Shown: positions 29,373-39,339, counted from the first letter of the stretch. The stretch is DNA of 64,000 nt from Arenimonas sp. (GCA_019459145.1 JAIBEK010000063.1:53111-117110); one strand, 5' to 3'. Program-made: numbers and translations. Notes: generated from the letters alone by a model not told the origin.

Positions 29373-30157
29373 GCCGCCACCCGCGCATTGGCGATTTCGC
29401 CGTGCAGGGCATGGACCATGTCGTTGAACGGTGTCTCGTACATCAGCTCAAGGTCTCGCGGACGGGTAAAGGGGACCTTGTGTTCGGCGAGCACGCGGCC
29501 GGGGCGGCTGCTCATCACGAAGATCTTGTCGGCGAGAAAGGTCGCCTCACGCAGGTCATGGGTGACGAGGATGATGGTGACGCCCTGGGCCGCATGCAGG
29601 TCGCGGATGACGCACCACAGTTCCTCGCGGGTGAAGGCGTCGAGCGCTCCGAAGGGCTCATCCAGCATCAGCAGTTCCGGTTCGTGGATCAGCGCGCGGC
29701 AGAGATTGGCGCGCTGCTGCATGCCGCCGGACAACTGCCAGGGGAATTTCGATCCGAAGCCCTTGAGGCCGACGATCTCCAGCAGGTTTTCGGCCTTTTC
29801 GACGTACTCCTTCTTGTGGGCGCGCAGCCGGTGGCGGTGTCTCTCGACGATCTCCAGCGGCAGGAGGATGTTTTCCAGGGTCGTGCGCCAGGGCAGCATG
29901 GTCGGGTTCTGGAAGGCCATCCCGACGATGGAGACGGGCTCGGTCACCTGTCGTCCCGCCACGATGACGTCGCCCGCCTGCGGGATGTGCAGCCCTGTTA
30001 CCAGTTTCATCAGCGTCGACTTTCCGCAGCCGGATGGGCCGACGACGGCGGCGAATTCGCCCTTGTCGACGCGTAGGGTCAGGCCGGACACGGCAAGCGT
30101 GCCGGAAGGGCCGCCGTAGCGCATGTCGACATTGTCAATGGAAACGAGGTGGGACAA
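29369..30157 (-). CDS. ABC transporter ATP-binding protein (SsuB/TauB/ThiZ family)
   Basis: The 262-residue ATPase has Walker [10 protein letters not shown], the Q-loop AFQNPTMLPWRTTLEN, signature LSGGMQQRANLCRA and Walker B LLMLDEPFGALD. The Q-loop MLPWRT form is typical of nitrate/sulfonate/taurine importers. A 165-bp gap with a palindromic repeat separates it from the binding-protein gene. Confidence 0.92.
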   Translation of the reverse strand: MSHLVSIDNVDMRYGGPSGTLAVSGLTLRVDKGEFAAVVGPSGCGKSTLMKLVTGLHIPQAGDVIVAGRQVTEPVSIVGMAFQNPTMLPWRTTLENILLPLEIVERHRHRLRAHKKEYVEKAENLLEIVGLKGFGSKFPWQLSGGMQQRANLCRALIHEPELLMLDEPFGALDAFTREELWCVIRDLHAAQGVTIILVTHDLREATFLADKIFVMSSRPGRVLAEHKVPFTRPRDLELMYETPFNDMVHALHGEIANARVAA

Positions 30158-30187
30158 TGGGGTCTCCGTGTTGGGCGGCGGCCACCT

Positions 30188-30320
30188 CTTGTCCCCAGCG
30201 GGGAGAAGTGCCGAGCGAATGCGAGGCGATGAGGGGGGGCTCGATCACCAGCTTTCCTGGCTTCGCCCCCCTCATCCGGCGCTACGCGCCACCTTCTCCC
30301 CGCTGGGGAGAAGGGGACAC
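30188..30320. repeat. Rhizobial-type palindromic intergenic element
   Basis: The outer arms (CCCCAGCGGGGAGAAG at 30192 and CTTCTCCCCGCTGGGGAGAAGG near 30293-30315) and the inner arms (GATGAGGGGGG at 30229 and CCCCCCTCATC at 30266-30277) form a large imperfect inverted repeat, with a short hairpin at each end. CCCTCATCCGG...CACCTTCTCCCCG is the hallmark of dispersed intergenic elements in Rhizobiales. It sits inside the ABC importer operon, between the binding protein and ATPase genes. Confidence 0.8.
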
Positions 30321-30322
30321 AA

Positions 30323-31363
30323 TCAGGGCAGCATCCGCTCTTCCTTGGCCGGCAGATAGCTTGCGTCGAATACGCGCTCGGCCGTGACATTGCCCTTGAG
30401 GCCCATGGAGAGCTTCAGCGTTTCGATCGAGGCGGAGAGGCGGGCCATGTCGACGCCGCCCATGCCGTTTTCGACGACATAAGGGGTCTTGATGTTCATG
30501 GCATTGGCCATGCCGAGGCGTTCCAGCTCGATGTCGGCATTCAGCGTCTCGTTGCGCTTCAGGACGGCGGCGACGCCTTCTTCCGGATTGGCGACGGCAT
30601 CGGCAAAGCCCTTCGAGAGCGCCTTGAGGAAGCCCTTGACCGCATCCGGATTGGCCTCGGCGAAGTCGGTGTTGACCAGGACGGCGTTGCCATAGAGGTT
30701 CAGACCGTGCTCGGCCATCAGGATGGTGGCGATGTCGTCTGCCGGCACCCCTTGAGCCTTCAGGTTGAGGATGACCGAGAAGGCGAAGCCGAAGACGGCG
30801 TCGACGTCGCCTTTGGCGAGCATGGGTTCGCGGACCGGGAAGCCGATCGATTCGATCGTGATCTTGCTGTCATCGATGCCGGCGACCTGCTTGAAGGCCT
30901 TCCACTGGGCAAACGCGCCGTCCGGCGGCGGGGCGCCGAGCTTCTTGCCTTCGAGCGACTTCGGATCCTCTGTGATGCCGAGGGCCTTGCGGCCGACGAC
31001 GGCGAAGGTCGGGCGTTCATAGACCATGTAGACGGCCTTGACCTTCTGCGACGCGTCTTCGTCGAGGAACTTGATCACCGAGTTGATGTCGCCAAAGCCC
31101 ATCTGGTAGGCGCCGGTCGCCACGCGCGGGATCGCTTCCACAGAGCCATTGCCGCTGTCGATCGTGACGTCGAGGCCCTCGGCCTTGAAGTAGCCCTTGT
31201 CGAGCGCCAGCAGGAAGCCGGCGGCCGGGCCTTCGAATTTCCAGTCGAGTGTGAACTTGATTGGCGTTTCCGCATGTGCCGGGGCGGCCGGCATGGAGAG
31301 GCCGAGCGTGAAGGCAAGGGCTGCGGTTGCGGCCAGACTGGAAAATAGTCGTCTCGAAAGCAT
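30323..31363 (-). CDS. ABC transporter substrate-binding protein (NMT1/THI5/TauA-like)
   Basis: The 346-residue periplasmic protein has a signal peptide (cleavage near APAHAE) and an NMT1-like fold, shown by FTLDWKFEGPAAGFLLALDKGYFKAEGLDV and the GDINSVIKFL loop. This pattern occurs in receptors for pyrimidines, nitrate, taurine and related small compounds. ATG 31363 was chosen because the signal peptide starts there (MLSRRLF). It heads the operon; the ligand is unknown. Confidence 0.88.
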   Translation of the reverse strand: MLSRRLFSSLAATAALAFTLGLSMPAAPAHAETPIKFTLDWKFEGPAAGFLLALDKGYFKAEGLDVTIDSGNGSVEAIPRVATGAYQMGFGDINSVIKFLDEDASQKVKAVYMVYERPTFAVVGRKALGITEDPKSLEGKKLGAPPPDGAFAQWKAFKQVAGIDDSKITIESIGFPVREPMLAKGDVDAVFGFAFSVILNLKAQGVPADDIATILMAEHGLNLYGNAVLVNTDFAEANPDAVKGFLKALSKGFADAVANPEEGVAAVLKRNETLNADIELERLGMANAMNIKTPYVVENGMGGVDMARLSASIETLKLSMGLKGNVTAERVFDASYLPAKEERMLP

Positions 31364-31439
31364 GGTCAGAATTTCCCTCTGTTGGTTTGTTGCGGCGATT
31401 GAAGCCAAAGTTCGGCCTTCGCGCAAGCGAATAATGCAC

Positions 31440-31469
31440 ATAAAGAGTGCAATACGTTCTGGCGATCAA
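31440..31469 (-). promoter_or_regulatory. Putative promoter of the NMT1-type ABC operon
   Basis: On the minus strand TTGATC (31469-31464) is followed after 18 bp by CTTTAT (31445-31440). An inverted repeat TGCAC-N7-GTGCA (31435-31451) covers the -10 box and could be an operator. The rest of the 307-bp gap 31364-31670 shows nothing else clear. Confidence 0.4.
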
Positions 31470-31670
31470 AATAGATGCAAATGACGTGATGTTTGCTGTT
31501 TTTGGTGGCACGCTGTGCGGCAGGCGCCATTGGCCCGGTCGAGCGTGAGCTTGCGCGAAGATACCGCAACCAGGACCCCAGATCGGCCGCTGCACTGCGA
31601 TAAAATTTCGACAGACCGCACGAGCCGTGACATAAGGCCCCGAAATTCTTCTCCAGCTCCACGTCCGGTC

Positions 31671-33293
<1,623 letters not shown>

Positions 33294-33310
33294 GGTTCCA
33301 TGGAGAGCCC

Positions 33311-33331
33311 GGCCGATCCAGTTGATCGGCC
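33311..33331. terminator. Bidirectional terminator-like hairpin
   Basis: GGCCGATC (33311-33318) and GATCGGCC (33324-33331) form a perfect 8-bp stem with a 5-nt loop between the convergent ABC-F and ubiV genes. Confidence 0.6.
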
Positions 33332-33341
33332 AGCTTGATCG

Positions 33342-34286
33342 TCAGGCCATGGCGCCGCTTGCCACATCGCGGGCGCGCGACACCCAGGCCGCACCCTCGC
33401 GGGCATGGTGGAAACCGTTCGACAGGGGCGCTGCCGGATAGATGTCCCGCAACTGGTCGATCGCCTCATCGGCCTCCAGCGTGCCGTCGAGCACGGCGCG
33501 ATAGAGTTTTGCGACCGCAACCATGTCGCAGTCCTGCGGCGACAAGCGGATCGCCGAGACGCCGCAAGCGGCCAGATCGGCCAGTTCGCCGAGAAGTGCC
33601 TGACAGGTGTGGGACACGGTCTGCACGCCGTTCAGCGCCAGGAAGGACTGGCGGTCGAGCGTCTTGACCGGCAGACCGTCCGGCTCCTCGCCGCAGACGA
33701 ACAGGCAATTGTCCTTGATCTTGCCCTTGGAGCGGGCATGGGCGCAGCGCGCCGAGATGGCAAGCGGCATGCGGCCGAAGGCGAAGACCTCGAAGTCGAT
33801 GCCGGGGCTGTCGGCGACGATCTTTTCGACAGAAGAGAAGGGAAGCTCCGGCGGCAGGCAGATGGTCCTGGCTCCCCGGTTGGCCAGCAGCCTGGCGGTC
33901 GCGCCATTGTAGACGTTGACCAGCGGCCCGACATGGTGCGGCTTGCCGTTCAGGAGGCCGAGCGCAGAGAGGTCGTTCGCCTCGATCAGGTGATCGCTAT
34001 CCTCGACCAGGTCGCGCACCTGCCGGCTTTCCCGCTCCAGCGTCACAAGCGCCAGAGTTGAGAATACGACTGTCTTGCCAGCCGCCTCCAGCCGCTCGGT
34101 CACCTCGGCAAGATGCGGTTCGATGAAATGCTGGCGCTTTGAGCACACGGTCTCGCCGATCACCACCGTGTCAAAGGGCGATTCGTCGGCGATGCGGAAA
34201 TGGAAGTCGCGCCATTTGGGGCCGTCCCACAGATAGTAGACGGGTCCCATGGTGAGCGCGGGGGAAGGGGTATCGGTCATGCTCAT
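33342..34286 (-). CDS. ubiV: Oxygen-independent ubiquinone biosynthesis protein UbiV (U32 family)
   Basis: The 314-residue U32-family protein has conserved cysteines in GETVCSKR, SARCAH and DNCLFVC that match the four 4Fe-4S ligands of UbiV. With UbiU it hydroxylates the ubiquinone ring without oxygen. ATG 34286 overlaps the ubiU stop as ATGA. The frame contains further ATGs, but coupling supports this start. Gene order ubiT-ubiU-ubiV next to nor genes points to quinone supply during denitrification. Confidence 0.93.
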   Translation of the reverse strand: MSMTDTPSPALTMGPVYYLWDGPKWRDFHFRIADESPFDTVVIGETVCSKRQHFIEPHLAEVTERLEAAGKTVVFSTLALVTLERESRQVRDLVEDSDHLIEANDLSALGLLNGKPHHVGPLVNVYNGATARLLANRGARTICLPPELPFSSVEKIVADSPGIDFEVFAFGRMPLAISARCAHARSKGKIKDNCLFVCGEEPDGLPVKTLDRQSFLALNGVQTVSHTCQALLGELADLAACGVSAIRLSPQDCDMVAVAKLYRAVLDGTLEADEAIDQLRDIYPAAPLSNGFHHAREGAAWVSRARDVASGAMA

Positions 34287-35260
34287 CTCCAGCGCTTCTC
34301 GTAGGCACCCGATGTGGTCTTCTGCCCTTCGCTCAAGCCCCTCAGGCCGGCGAGCAGGGCGGTACGCTGTTCCGGTTTGGCCGAGAGCGCCTTCTTCAGC
34401 GTCGAGACGACCTCGGCAACGTAGGCCTTGCCGCGCTGGCGCCCCTCGATCTTCAAGGCGCTGACACCGGCGGCGGTCAGCGCGTCGATCTCTCCCATGA
34501 CGTCGAGCGAGACCGGATCCTCGAAGGCGTAAGCCTGGTCGTCGGCGATGTCGAAGCGGCCCTTGCACAGCGTCGGATAGCCGGCCGCCTCACCCGCCGG
34601 GAAGCGGTTGATCGTATAATCGCCGAGTTCGGAGACGAGCGCATTGCCTTCCTTGCGGTAATGAACATGGCTTGCCGGCGAGCAGACGCCGTTCATGTTC
34701 GGCGACTTGCCGGTCGCGTAGGAAGACAGCGAGCAGCGTCCCTCGGCCATGACGCAGAGGCCGCCGAAGACGAAGACCTCGATTTCGCAGCGGATCTTCG
34801 GCGCGATGCGGGCGATGTCGGCAATGGTCAGCGTGCGCGGCAGAACGACCCGCCTGGCGTTGAAGGCGTCCACCAGGAAGTTGATGGCGTCGACATTCGA
34901 GGCCGAGGCCTGAACGGAGACGTGCAGGCGCTGTTCAGGATAGTGCTCGGTCACATGCGCCATCAGGCCGAAATCGGCAAGGATCAGGGCGTCGGCGCCG
35001 AGCGCCACGGCATCGGCCGCGGCGCGATACCAGATTTCCTCGTCTCCGGCGCGCATGAAAGTGTTGAGGGCGACGAAGGTCTGGGTCTTGTGGCGGCGGG
35101 CATAGGCAATCGCCTCGCGCAGCTCGTCCCGGCTGAAGTTGAGGCCGGGAAAGTTGCGCGCGTTGGTTTCGTCGCGAAAACCGCAATAGACCGCATCGGC
35201 GCCGGCATCGACGGCCTCGCGGAAGGCGGCGGGGGTGCCTGCCGGACAGATCAGTTCCAT
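34283..35260 (-). CDS. ubiU: Oxygen-independent ubiquinone biosynthesis protein UbiU (U32 family)
   Basis: The 325-residue U32-family protein begins MELICPAGTPAAFREAVDAGADAVYCGF. Its cluster cysteines lie in GGLCVMAEGRCSL, NGVCSPASH and YPTLCKGR. It forms the UbiU-UbiV heterodimer. It overlaps ubiT by 10 bp upstream and ubiV by 4 bp downstream, so the three genes are one translation-coupled unit. Confidence 0.94.
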   Translation of the reverse strand: MELICPAGTPAAFREAVDAGADAVYCGFRDETNARNFPGLNFSRDELREAIAYARRHKTQTFVALNTFMRAGDEEIWYRAAADAVALGADALILADFGLMAHVTEHYPEQRLHVSVQASASNVDAINFLVDAFNARRVVLPRTLTIADIARIAPKIRCEIEVFVFGGLCVMAEGRCSLSSYATGKSPNMNGVCSPASHVHYRKEGNALVSELGDYTINRFPAGEAAGYPTLCKGRFDIADDQAYAFEDPVSLDVMGEIDALTAAGVSALKIEGRQRGKAYVAEVVSTLKKALSAKPEQRTALLAGLRGLSEGQKTTSGAYEKRWR

Positions 35261-35760
35261 GCCGATCCCTCCTGGCCAAGCGCACGGCGGCGAATGCCCT
35301 CGGCCATGCGACCGAAGATCGGGGCGAAGGGGCCGGCCAGTGTGGAGAGATCGCGCGGCAGGTCGATGTCGCAGTCGTCGAGAGCGTTGCGCATGGCGAG
35401 CATGGCCTCCATGTCGCCGGTGACGTTGAGGTCGCGCGAGAAGAACAGCGCGTCGGCGTCGCAGCGGCCTTCAAGCAAGGCCAGCAGCATGAACAGCGGG
35501 CCTTCGACCGTGGCATCGGCGGTCGCCGGCGAGCCACCCTTGCGCAGCACATGGATCGACGGGCGGGCCGGCTCGACGAGGAAGGCGAGAGGGAGATCGC
35601 TCGGCAGGAAGGCAAAACGCTTGGCCTTGTGCTCGCCCAGACGTTCGAACAGGGCGGGATGCTCCTTCATCATCCGGGCAAACAGCAGTCCCGTCGCTCG
35701 CTCGATCACCGCTATGGGAACGTAGTTCAGGGGTGAGGCGAGCGTCTTGGGAAATTCCAT
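35251..35760 (-). CDS. ubiT: Anaerobic ubiquinone accessory protein UbiT (SCP2 domain)
   Basis: The 169-residue SCP2-type lipid-binding protein (VEGPLFMLLALLEGRCDADALFFSRDLNVTGD region) carries the quinone intermediates in the oxygen-independent pathway. ATG 35760 is preferred over in-frame ATGs at 35793/35796, because a promoter set by the FNR box at 35823 would start transcription near 35788, downstream of those ATGs. It heads the ubiTUV operon. Confidence 0.88.
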   Translation of the reverse strand: MEFPKTLASPLNYVPIAVIERATGLLFARMMKEHPALFERLGEHKAKRFAFLPSDLPLAFLVEPARPSIHVLRKGGSPATADATVEGPLFMLLALLEGRCDADALFFSRDLNVTGDMEAMLAMRNALDDCDIDLPRDLSTLAGPFAPIFGRMAEGIRRRALGQEGSAWN

Positions 35761-35822
35761 GTTTTCAGAGCCTTTGCAGAAAGCGGTGCGCATCATGCTA
35801 ACGGCTCGCTCGGCGCACGCAT

Positions 35823-35836
35823 TTGAGCCAGCGCAA
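35823..35836. promoter_or_regulatory. FNR/NnrR-type box, ubiT-ubiD gap
   Basis: TTGAGCCAGCGCAA fits TTG-N8-CAA. Its centre would place a class II start site near 35788 for ubiT, leaving a 28-nt leader. In the other direction the start would fall at about 35871, the ubiD ATG itself. Confidence 0.65.
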
Positions 35837-35870
35837 AGACTCGATGATTTTTAACCTTCACACAGGCGGG

Positions 35871-37379
35871 ATGACAAACGCACACCCCGCCCCAAGGCGC
35901 TATGCTGACCTTCAGGATTTCGCTGCCGCCCTGGAGCGCCGCGGCAGTCTCAAGCGCATCGAAAAGCCTGTATCGCTGGTGCATGAGGTGACCGAAATCC
36001 ATCGACGTGTGCTCGCCTCCGGCGGGCCGGCGCTGCTGTTCGAGAAGCCGGTCAACGCGGCTGGGGAGATCGTGCCGATCCCGCTGCTTGCCAACCTGTT
36101 CGGCAAACGCGACCGTATCGAATGGGGCTTCGGTCTTGAGAGCGGCGCGATCGGCGAACTGGCGGATCTGCTCGGCGAGTTGCGCGAGCCGCGGCCGCCG
36201 CGGTCGCTCAAGGAGGCCATGGGAAAACTGCCGCTGCTGCAGTCGGCCCTTGCGCTTCGGCTCAGGCAGGTTTCCGGTGCCTCCTGCCAGGAGGTGATCT
36301 GGCGCGGCGATCAGATCGATCTTGGCCGACTGCCGATCCAGTGGTGCTGGCCGGGCGAGCCGGCGCCGCTGGTCAGCTGGCCGCTGGTCATCACCCGCTC
36401 GCCGCACGATCCCAATGATGTGAATGTCGGCATCTACCGGATGCAGGTGCTCGGTCGCGACAAGCTCATCATGCGCTGGCTCGCGCATCGCGGCGGGGCC
36501 AAGCATCACCGTGAGTGGCAGAAGCTGGGACAGGACATGCCGGTCGCCGTGGTGATCGGCGCCGATCCGGCCACCATACTTGCGGCCGTCATGCCACTGC
36601 CGGAAGGCATGAGCGAGCTTGGCTTTGCCGGGGTTCTCAAGCGCAGGCGGAGCCGGGTGGCCAAAGCGGTGAGCCAGCCGCTTTGCGTGCCCGCCAATGC
36701 GGAAATCGTGCTGGAAGGCACGGTTTCGATGCGCGATGTGGCAGACGAAGGGCCTTATGGCGACCACACCGGCTATTATAATTCGGTCGATCGCTTCCCG
36801 GTGATGACGCTCTCGGCGATCACGATGCGGAAAGAACCGATCTATCTCTCGACCTATACCGGCCGGCCGCCGGACGAGCCGTCGAAGCTCGGAGAGGCGA
36901 TGAACGAGCTTTTCCTGCCGCTGGTGAAGAAGCAGTTCCCCGAGATTTCCGACCTCTGGCTGCCGCCGGAGGCGTGCTCCTATCGCGCCATCGTGGTGTC
37001 GATTGACAAGCGTTATCCGGGACAGGCCAGGCGGATCATGATGGGGCTGTGGTCGATGCTGCCGCAGTTCAGCTATACCAAGCTGATCATCGCCGTCGAT
37101 CCGGATATCGACGTGCGCAACTGGCACGACGTGATCTGGGCGCTGTCGACCCGTTTCGACGCCAGCCGCGACGTGACAATCATCCCCGACACGCCGATCG
37201 ACTATCTCGATTTCGCCTCGCCCAAGCCGGGGCTCGGCGGGAAGCTCGGGCTCGATGCCACGACCAAGATCGGACCCGAAACGGACCGCGAATGGGGGCG
37301 GGTTCTTGAAATGACGCCGGAAGTGGCCGCAAAGGTCGATGCCATGTGGAGCGAACTGGGGTTGGGGGATCTGCCATGA
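35871..37379 (+). CDS. ubiD: UbiD-family decarboxylase
   Basis: The 502-residue prenylated-FMN-dependent decarboxylase removes the carboxyl of 4-hydroxy-3-polyprenylbenzoate in ubiquinone synthesis. Family segments include DLQDFAAALERRGSLKRI near the N-terminus, GPYGDHTGYYN in the middle (with the catalytic Glu region) and DPDIDVRNWHDVIWALSTRFD toward the C-terminus. ATG 35871 was chosen; an ATG at 35844 and a TTG at 35823 lie in or next to the FNR box. It overlaps ubiX by 4 bp, so cofactor maker and user are coupled. Confidence 0.93.
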   Translation: MTNAHPAPRRYADLQDFAAALERRGSLKRIEKPVSLVHEVTEIHRRVLASGGPALLFEKPVNAAGEIVPIPLLANLFGKRDRIEWGFGLESGAIGELADLLGELREPRPPRSLKEAMGKLPLLQSALALRLRQVSGASCQEVIWRGDQIDLGRLPIQWCWPGEPAPLVSWPLVITRSPHDPNDVNVGIYRMQVLGRDKLIMRWLAHRGGAKHHREWQKLGQDMPVAVVIGADPATILAAVMPLPEGMSELGFAGVLKRRRSRVAKAVSQPLCVPANAEIVLEGTVSMRDVADEGPYGDHTGYYNSVDRFPVMTLSAITMRKEPIYLSTYTGRPPDEPSKLGEAMNELFLPLVKKQFPEISDLWLPPEACSYRAIVVSIDKRYPGQARRIMMGLWSMLPQFSYTKLIIAVDPDIDVRNWHDVIWALSTRFDASRDVTIIPDTPIDYLDFASPKPGLGGKLGLDATTKIGPETDREWGRVLEMTPEVAAKVDAMWSELGLGDLP

Positions 37380-37960
37380 GCGTCAAACGCGTCGTGCTGG
37401 GCGTGTCCGGTGCATCCGGCGCGCCGATTTCCATGCGGATCGCCGAGCTGCTGGCCGGGCTTGCCGATGTCGAGACGCATCTGGTGGTATCGGCAGCGGC
37501 GGAACGGACCTTTGCCCATGAATTGGGAGAGGGGGCGGTGGCGCGGCTCGAGGCGCTCTCCGTGCGGCGCCATGCGATCGGCGATATCGGCGCGGCGATC
37601 GCCAGCGGGTCTTTCCGCACGGCCGGCATGATCGTCGCGCCCTGCTCGATGCGCAGTCTTTCGGGGATCGCGACGGGACTTGCCGATACGCTGCTGATCC
37701 GGGCCGCCGACGTGCACCTGAAGGAGCGCCGGCCACTCGTTCTGCTTGCCCGCGAAACACCGCTGCATCTCGGTCATTTGCGCAACATGGTGGCGGTGAC
37801 CGAGATGGGAGCGATTGTCATGCCGCCAGTGCCGGCCTTTTACCGCAGGCCGGAAACCGTCGATGCGATCGTCGACCATATCGCCGCGCGCACCGTCGAT
37901 CTGTTGCGGCTCACGGTCGAGCCGCTGGCCAGCGAATGGAGCGGCGAGGTTCTGTTCTAG
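37376..37960 (+). CDS. ubiX: Flavin prenyltransferase UbiX
   Basis: The 194-residue UbiX/Pad1 protein makes the prenylated FMN used by UbiD. It has the flavin-binding start VVLGVSGASGAPISMRI, the APCSMRSLSGIATGLADTLLIRAADVHLKERRPLVLLARETPLH region and the MPPVPAFY motif. Its ATG overlaps the ubiD stop (ATGA). Its TAG stop shares a CTAG with the stop of the convergent nnrU gene. Confidence 0.95.
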   Translation: MSVKRVVLGVSGASGAPISMRIAELLAGLADVETHLVVSAAAERTFAHELGEGAVARLEALSVRRHAIGDIGAAIASGSFRTAGMIVAPCSMRSLSGIATGLADTLLIRAADVHLKERRPLVLLARETPLHLGHLRNMVAVTEMGAIVMPPVPAFYRRPETVDAIVDHIAARTVDLLRLTVEPLASEWSGEVLF

Positions 37961-38640
37961 AAACTGGTGGCCAGCAGCGGATCGGCGCCGAACAGAAGGG
38001 CGTGGCCGCCCAAAAGCAGCCAGGCCGTGGTGGCGGCAGCAAGCAGCGCCGAAAGCAGAAGCGGACCATCGGCGCGCAAGCGGTTTCGGCCCGAAAGGAC
38101 GGCGGCGAAGGGGAGAAGCGAGGAGGACCTCGACATCTGGTCCCAGCGATCGGCGAGACGCTTGCGGGCACGGCGATCGAGAAGGGCAAAACCCGACACG
38201 GTGAAGAGCGCCAGCCCGCCGAACAGGATCAGCGAGCGCAGATCGCCGTTCGGCACCAGATGACCGAGCGACCAGAACAGGAAGCCCCAGAGCACGGGAT
38301 GGCGGGTGACCGTGGTGATGGCGCCCGGGCGCGCGTCCTGACGCAGGGTAATCGACAGGGGATTGGCGCTCGCAAGCCCGGCGAGGACGAGGAATACGCC
38401 GATCGGTGCGGTGACCAAGGTCACCTTCGCCTGCCAGCCGGCGGGCTGCCAGAGCGGGATGTAATCGGTGGTGAGTGCCGCCTGGAACACCCAGGCAAGC
38501 ACCAGCACAGAGATGAGCGAGTAGAGCCCCAGATAGGTGCGGCGGCCAAGCACGGCGATCGCGCCGGCACGGATCGGCGCAATGGCCGGCACCGAGTGGA
38601 GCGCCAGAAAGACGCCAAGCGCGATCAGCAGATTGGTCAT
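37957..38640 (-). CDS. nnrU: NnrU-family membrane protein
   Basis: The 227-residue integral membrane protein has about six helices and the NnrU hallmark TVTRHPVLWGFLFWSLGHLVPNGD. The homologue in Rhodobacter is needed for nitrite/NO reductase expression or function, but its biochemistry is not known. It follows the hemerythrin-like gene with a 4-bp overlap and shares CTAG with ubiX at the stop. The operon is read divergently from norE. Confidence 0.92.
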   Translation of the reverse strand: MTNLLIALGVFLALHSVPAIAPIRAGAIAVLGRRTYLGLYSLISVLVLAWVFQAALTTDYIPLWQPAGWQAKVTLVTAPIGVFLVLAGLASANPLSITLRQDARPGAITTVTRHPVLWGFLFWSLGHLVPNGDLRSLILFGGLALFTVSGFALLDRRARKRLADRWDQMSRSSSLLPFAAVLSGRNRLRADGPLLLSALLAAATTAWLLLGGHALLFGADPLLATSF

Positions 38641-39104
38641 GCGAGCGCCATCCGCGGTTCAGGAGGGATCAACTGGTTGATCATCGCCTTCTCCGAGGCG
38701 ACATGGCGGCGCACGCATTCGAAGAAGCCCCGCAGCATGTAGCCGATGGTTTCGAAGGTCAGCCCGCAATGGCCACGCAACATGGCCTTCAGCGTCAGCG
38801 AGATTTCCTCGGCGGCCATGCGGTCGCAGCGGTGCTCGTTCTTCAGCCGCTCGATCATCATGGCGGCGAAGCAGGAGCCTGCGCTCCGGTCGAGATCGGG
38901 GAAAAGCAGTTGTTCCTCGAACTCCTGCGTTCGGGTCAGCAGCGGGACAACCTGTTCAGCCACATGGCGGCAGCGCGCCTCGTCGATGGCGAAGGGCAGG
39001 CTGTCGGCCAGATCCTCCAGATCGCGGCAGAGGCGGAGCAGATCCTCGTGGTTTCGTCCCAGCGTCGCCAGGTCCTGTCTGTCGAGGGGGCGGGCGGTGT
39101 GCAT
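38637..39104 (-). CDS. Hemerythrin-like (HHE) domain protein
   Basis: The 155-residue alpha-helical protein has candidate diiron ligands H19 (NHEDLL), H47/E50, E63/E64, H91 (NEHRCDRM) and H134/E138 (RRHVASEKA). Several spaced His/Glu pairs fit a four-helix hemerythrin fold. Proteins of this kind sense or bind O2 or NO, or aid iron repair. It overlaps nnrU by 4 bp and follows a 51-codon membrane gene. ATG 39104 follows GAGGAG. Confidence 0.82.
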   Translation of the reverse strand: MHTARPLDRQDLATLGRNHEDLLRLCRDLEDLADSLPFAIDEARCRHVAEQVVPLLTRTQEFEEQLLFPDLDRSAGSCFAAMMIERLKNEHRCDRMAAEEISLTLKAMLRGHCGLTFETIGYMLRGFFECVRRHVASEKAMINQLIPPEPRMALA

Positions 39105-39117
39105 GTCGAACTCCTCT

Positions 39118-39273
39118 TCACTGACTGACGAAAAGCACGGTGGCGATGGCGATCGAGGCAAGCACGGCCGAGATGGTTCCGCCGCGCTGCAGCACGCCCA
39201 TGCGATACAGCATGATCGCAAAGCCGATGATGATGGGTGTGGCAACGGTAAGGCCGATCTGGGCGTCTGTCAT
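39118..39273 (-). CDS. 51-residue membrane protein of the nnrU operon
   Basis: The short frame encodes a 51-residue protein, MTDAQIGLTVATPIIIG... to ...TVLFVSQ, ending in TGA at 39118. Two hydrophobic helices (about 8-23 and 34-49) are joined by a basic MLYRMGVLQRGG turn. AGGAGA lies 6-8 bp before ATG 39273. It starts 53 bp from the FNR-type box at 39326 and precedes the hemerythrin-like gene by 13 bp. No family is recognised. Confidence 0.72.
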   Translation of the reverse strand: MTDAQIGLTVATPIIIGFAIMLYRMGVLQRGGTISAVLASIAIATVLFVSQ

Positions 39274-39325
39274 GGAAGCATCTCCTTGGATGATCCGACC
39301 GTAACTTGGCGACTGTCATTTTTCT

Positions 39326-39339
39326 TTGTGCTGCCGCAA
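39326..39339. promoter_or_regulatory. FNR/NnrR-type box, norE divergent gap
   Basis: TTGTGCTGCCGCAA fits TTG-N8-CAA. Spacing favours transcription of the minus-strand nnrU operon (predicted start near 39291, 18 nt before its first ATG), and it could also serve norE. Confidence 0.7.

Noticed and set aside
35823..35870. Upstream start codons for ubiD (TTG 35823 or ATG 35844)
   Set aside because: The TTG is the first three bases of the FNR-type box, and the added residues are not typical of UbiD.
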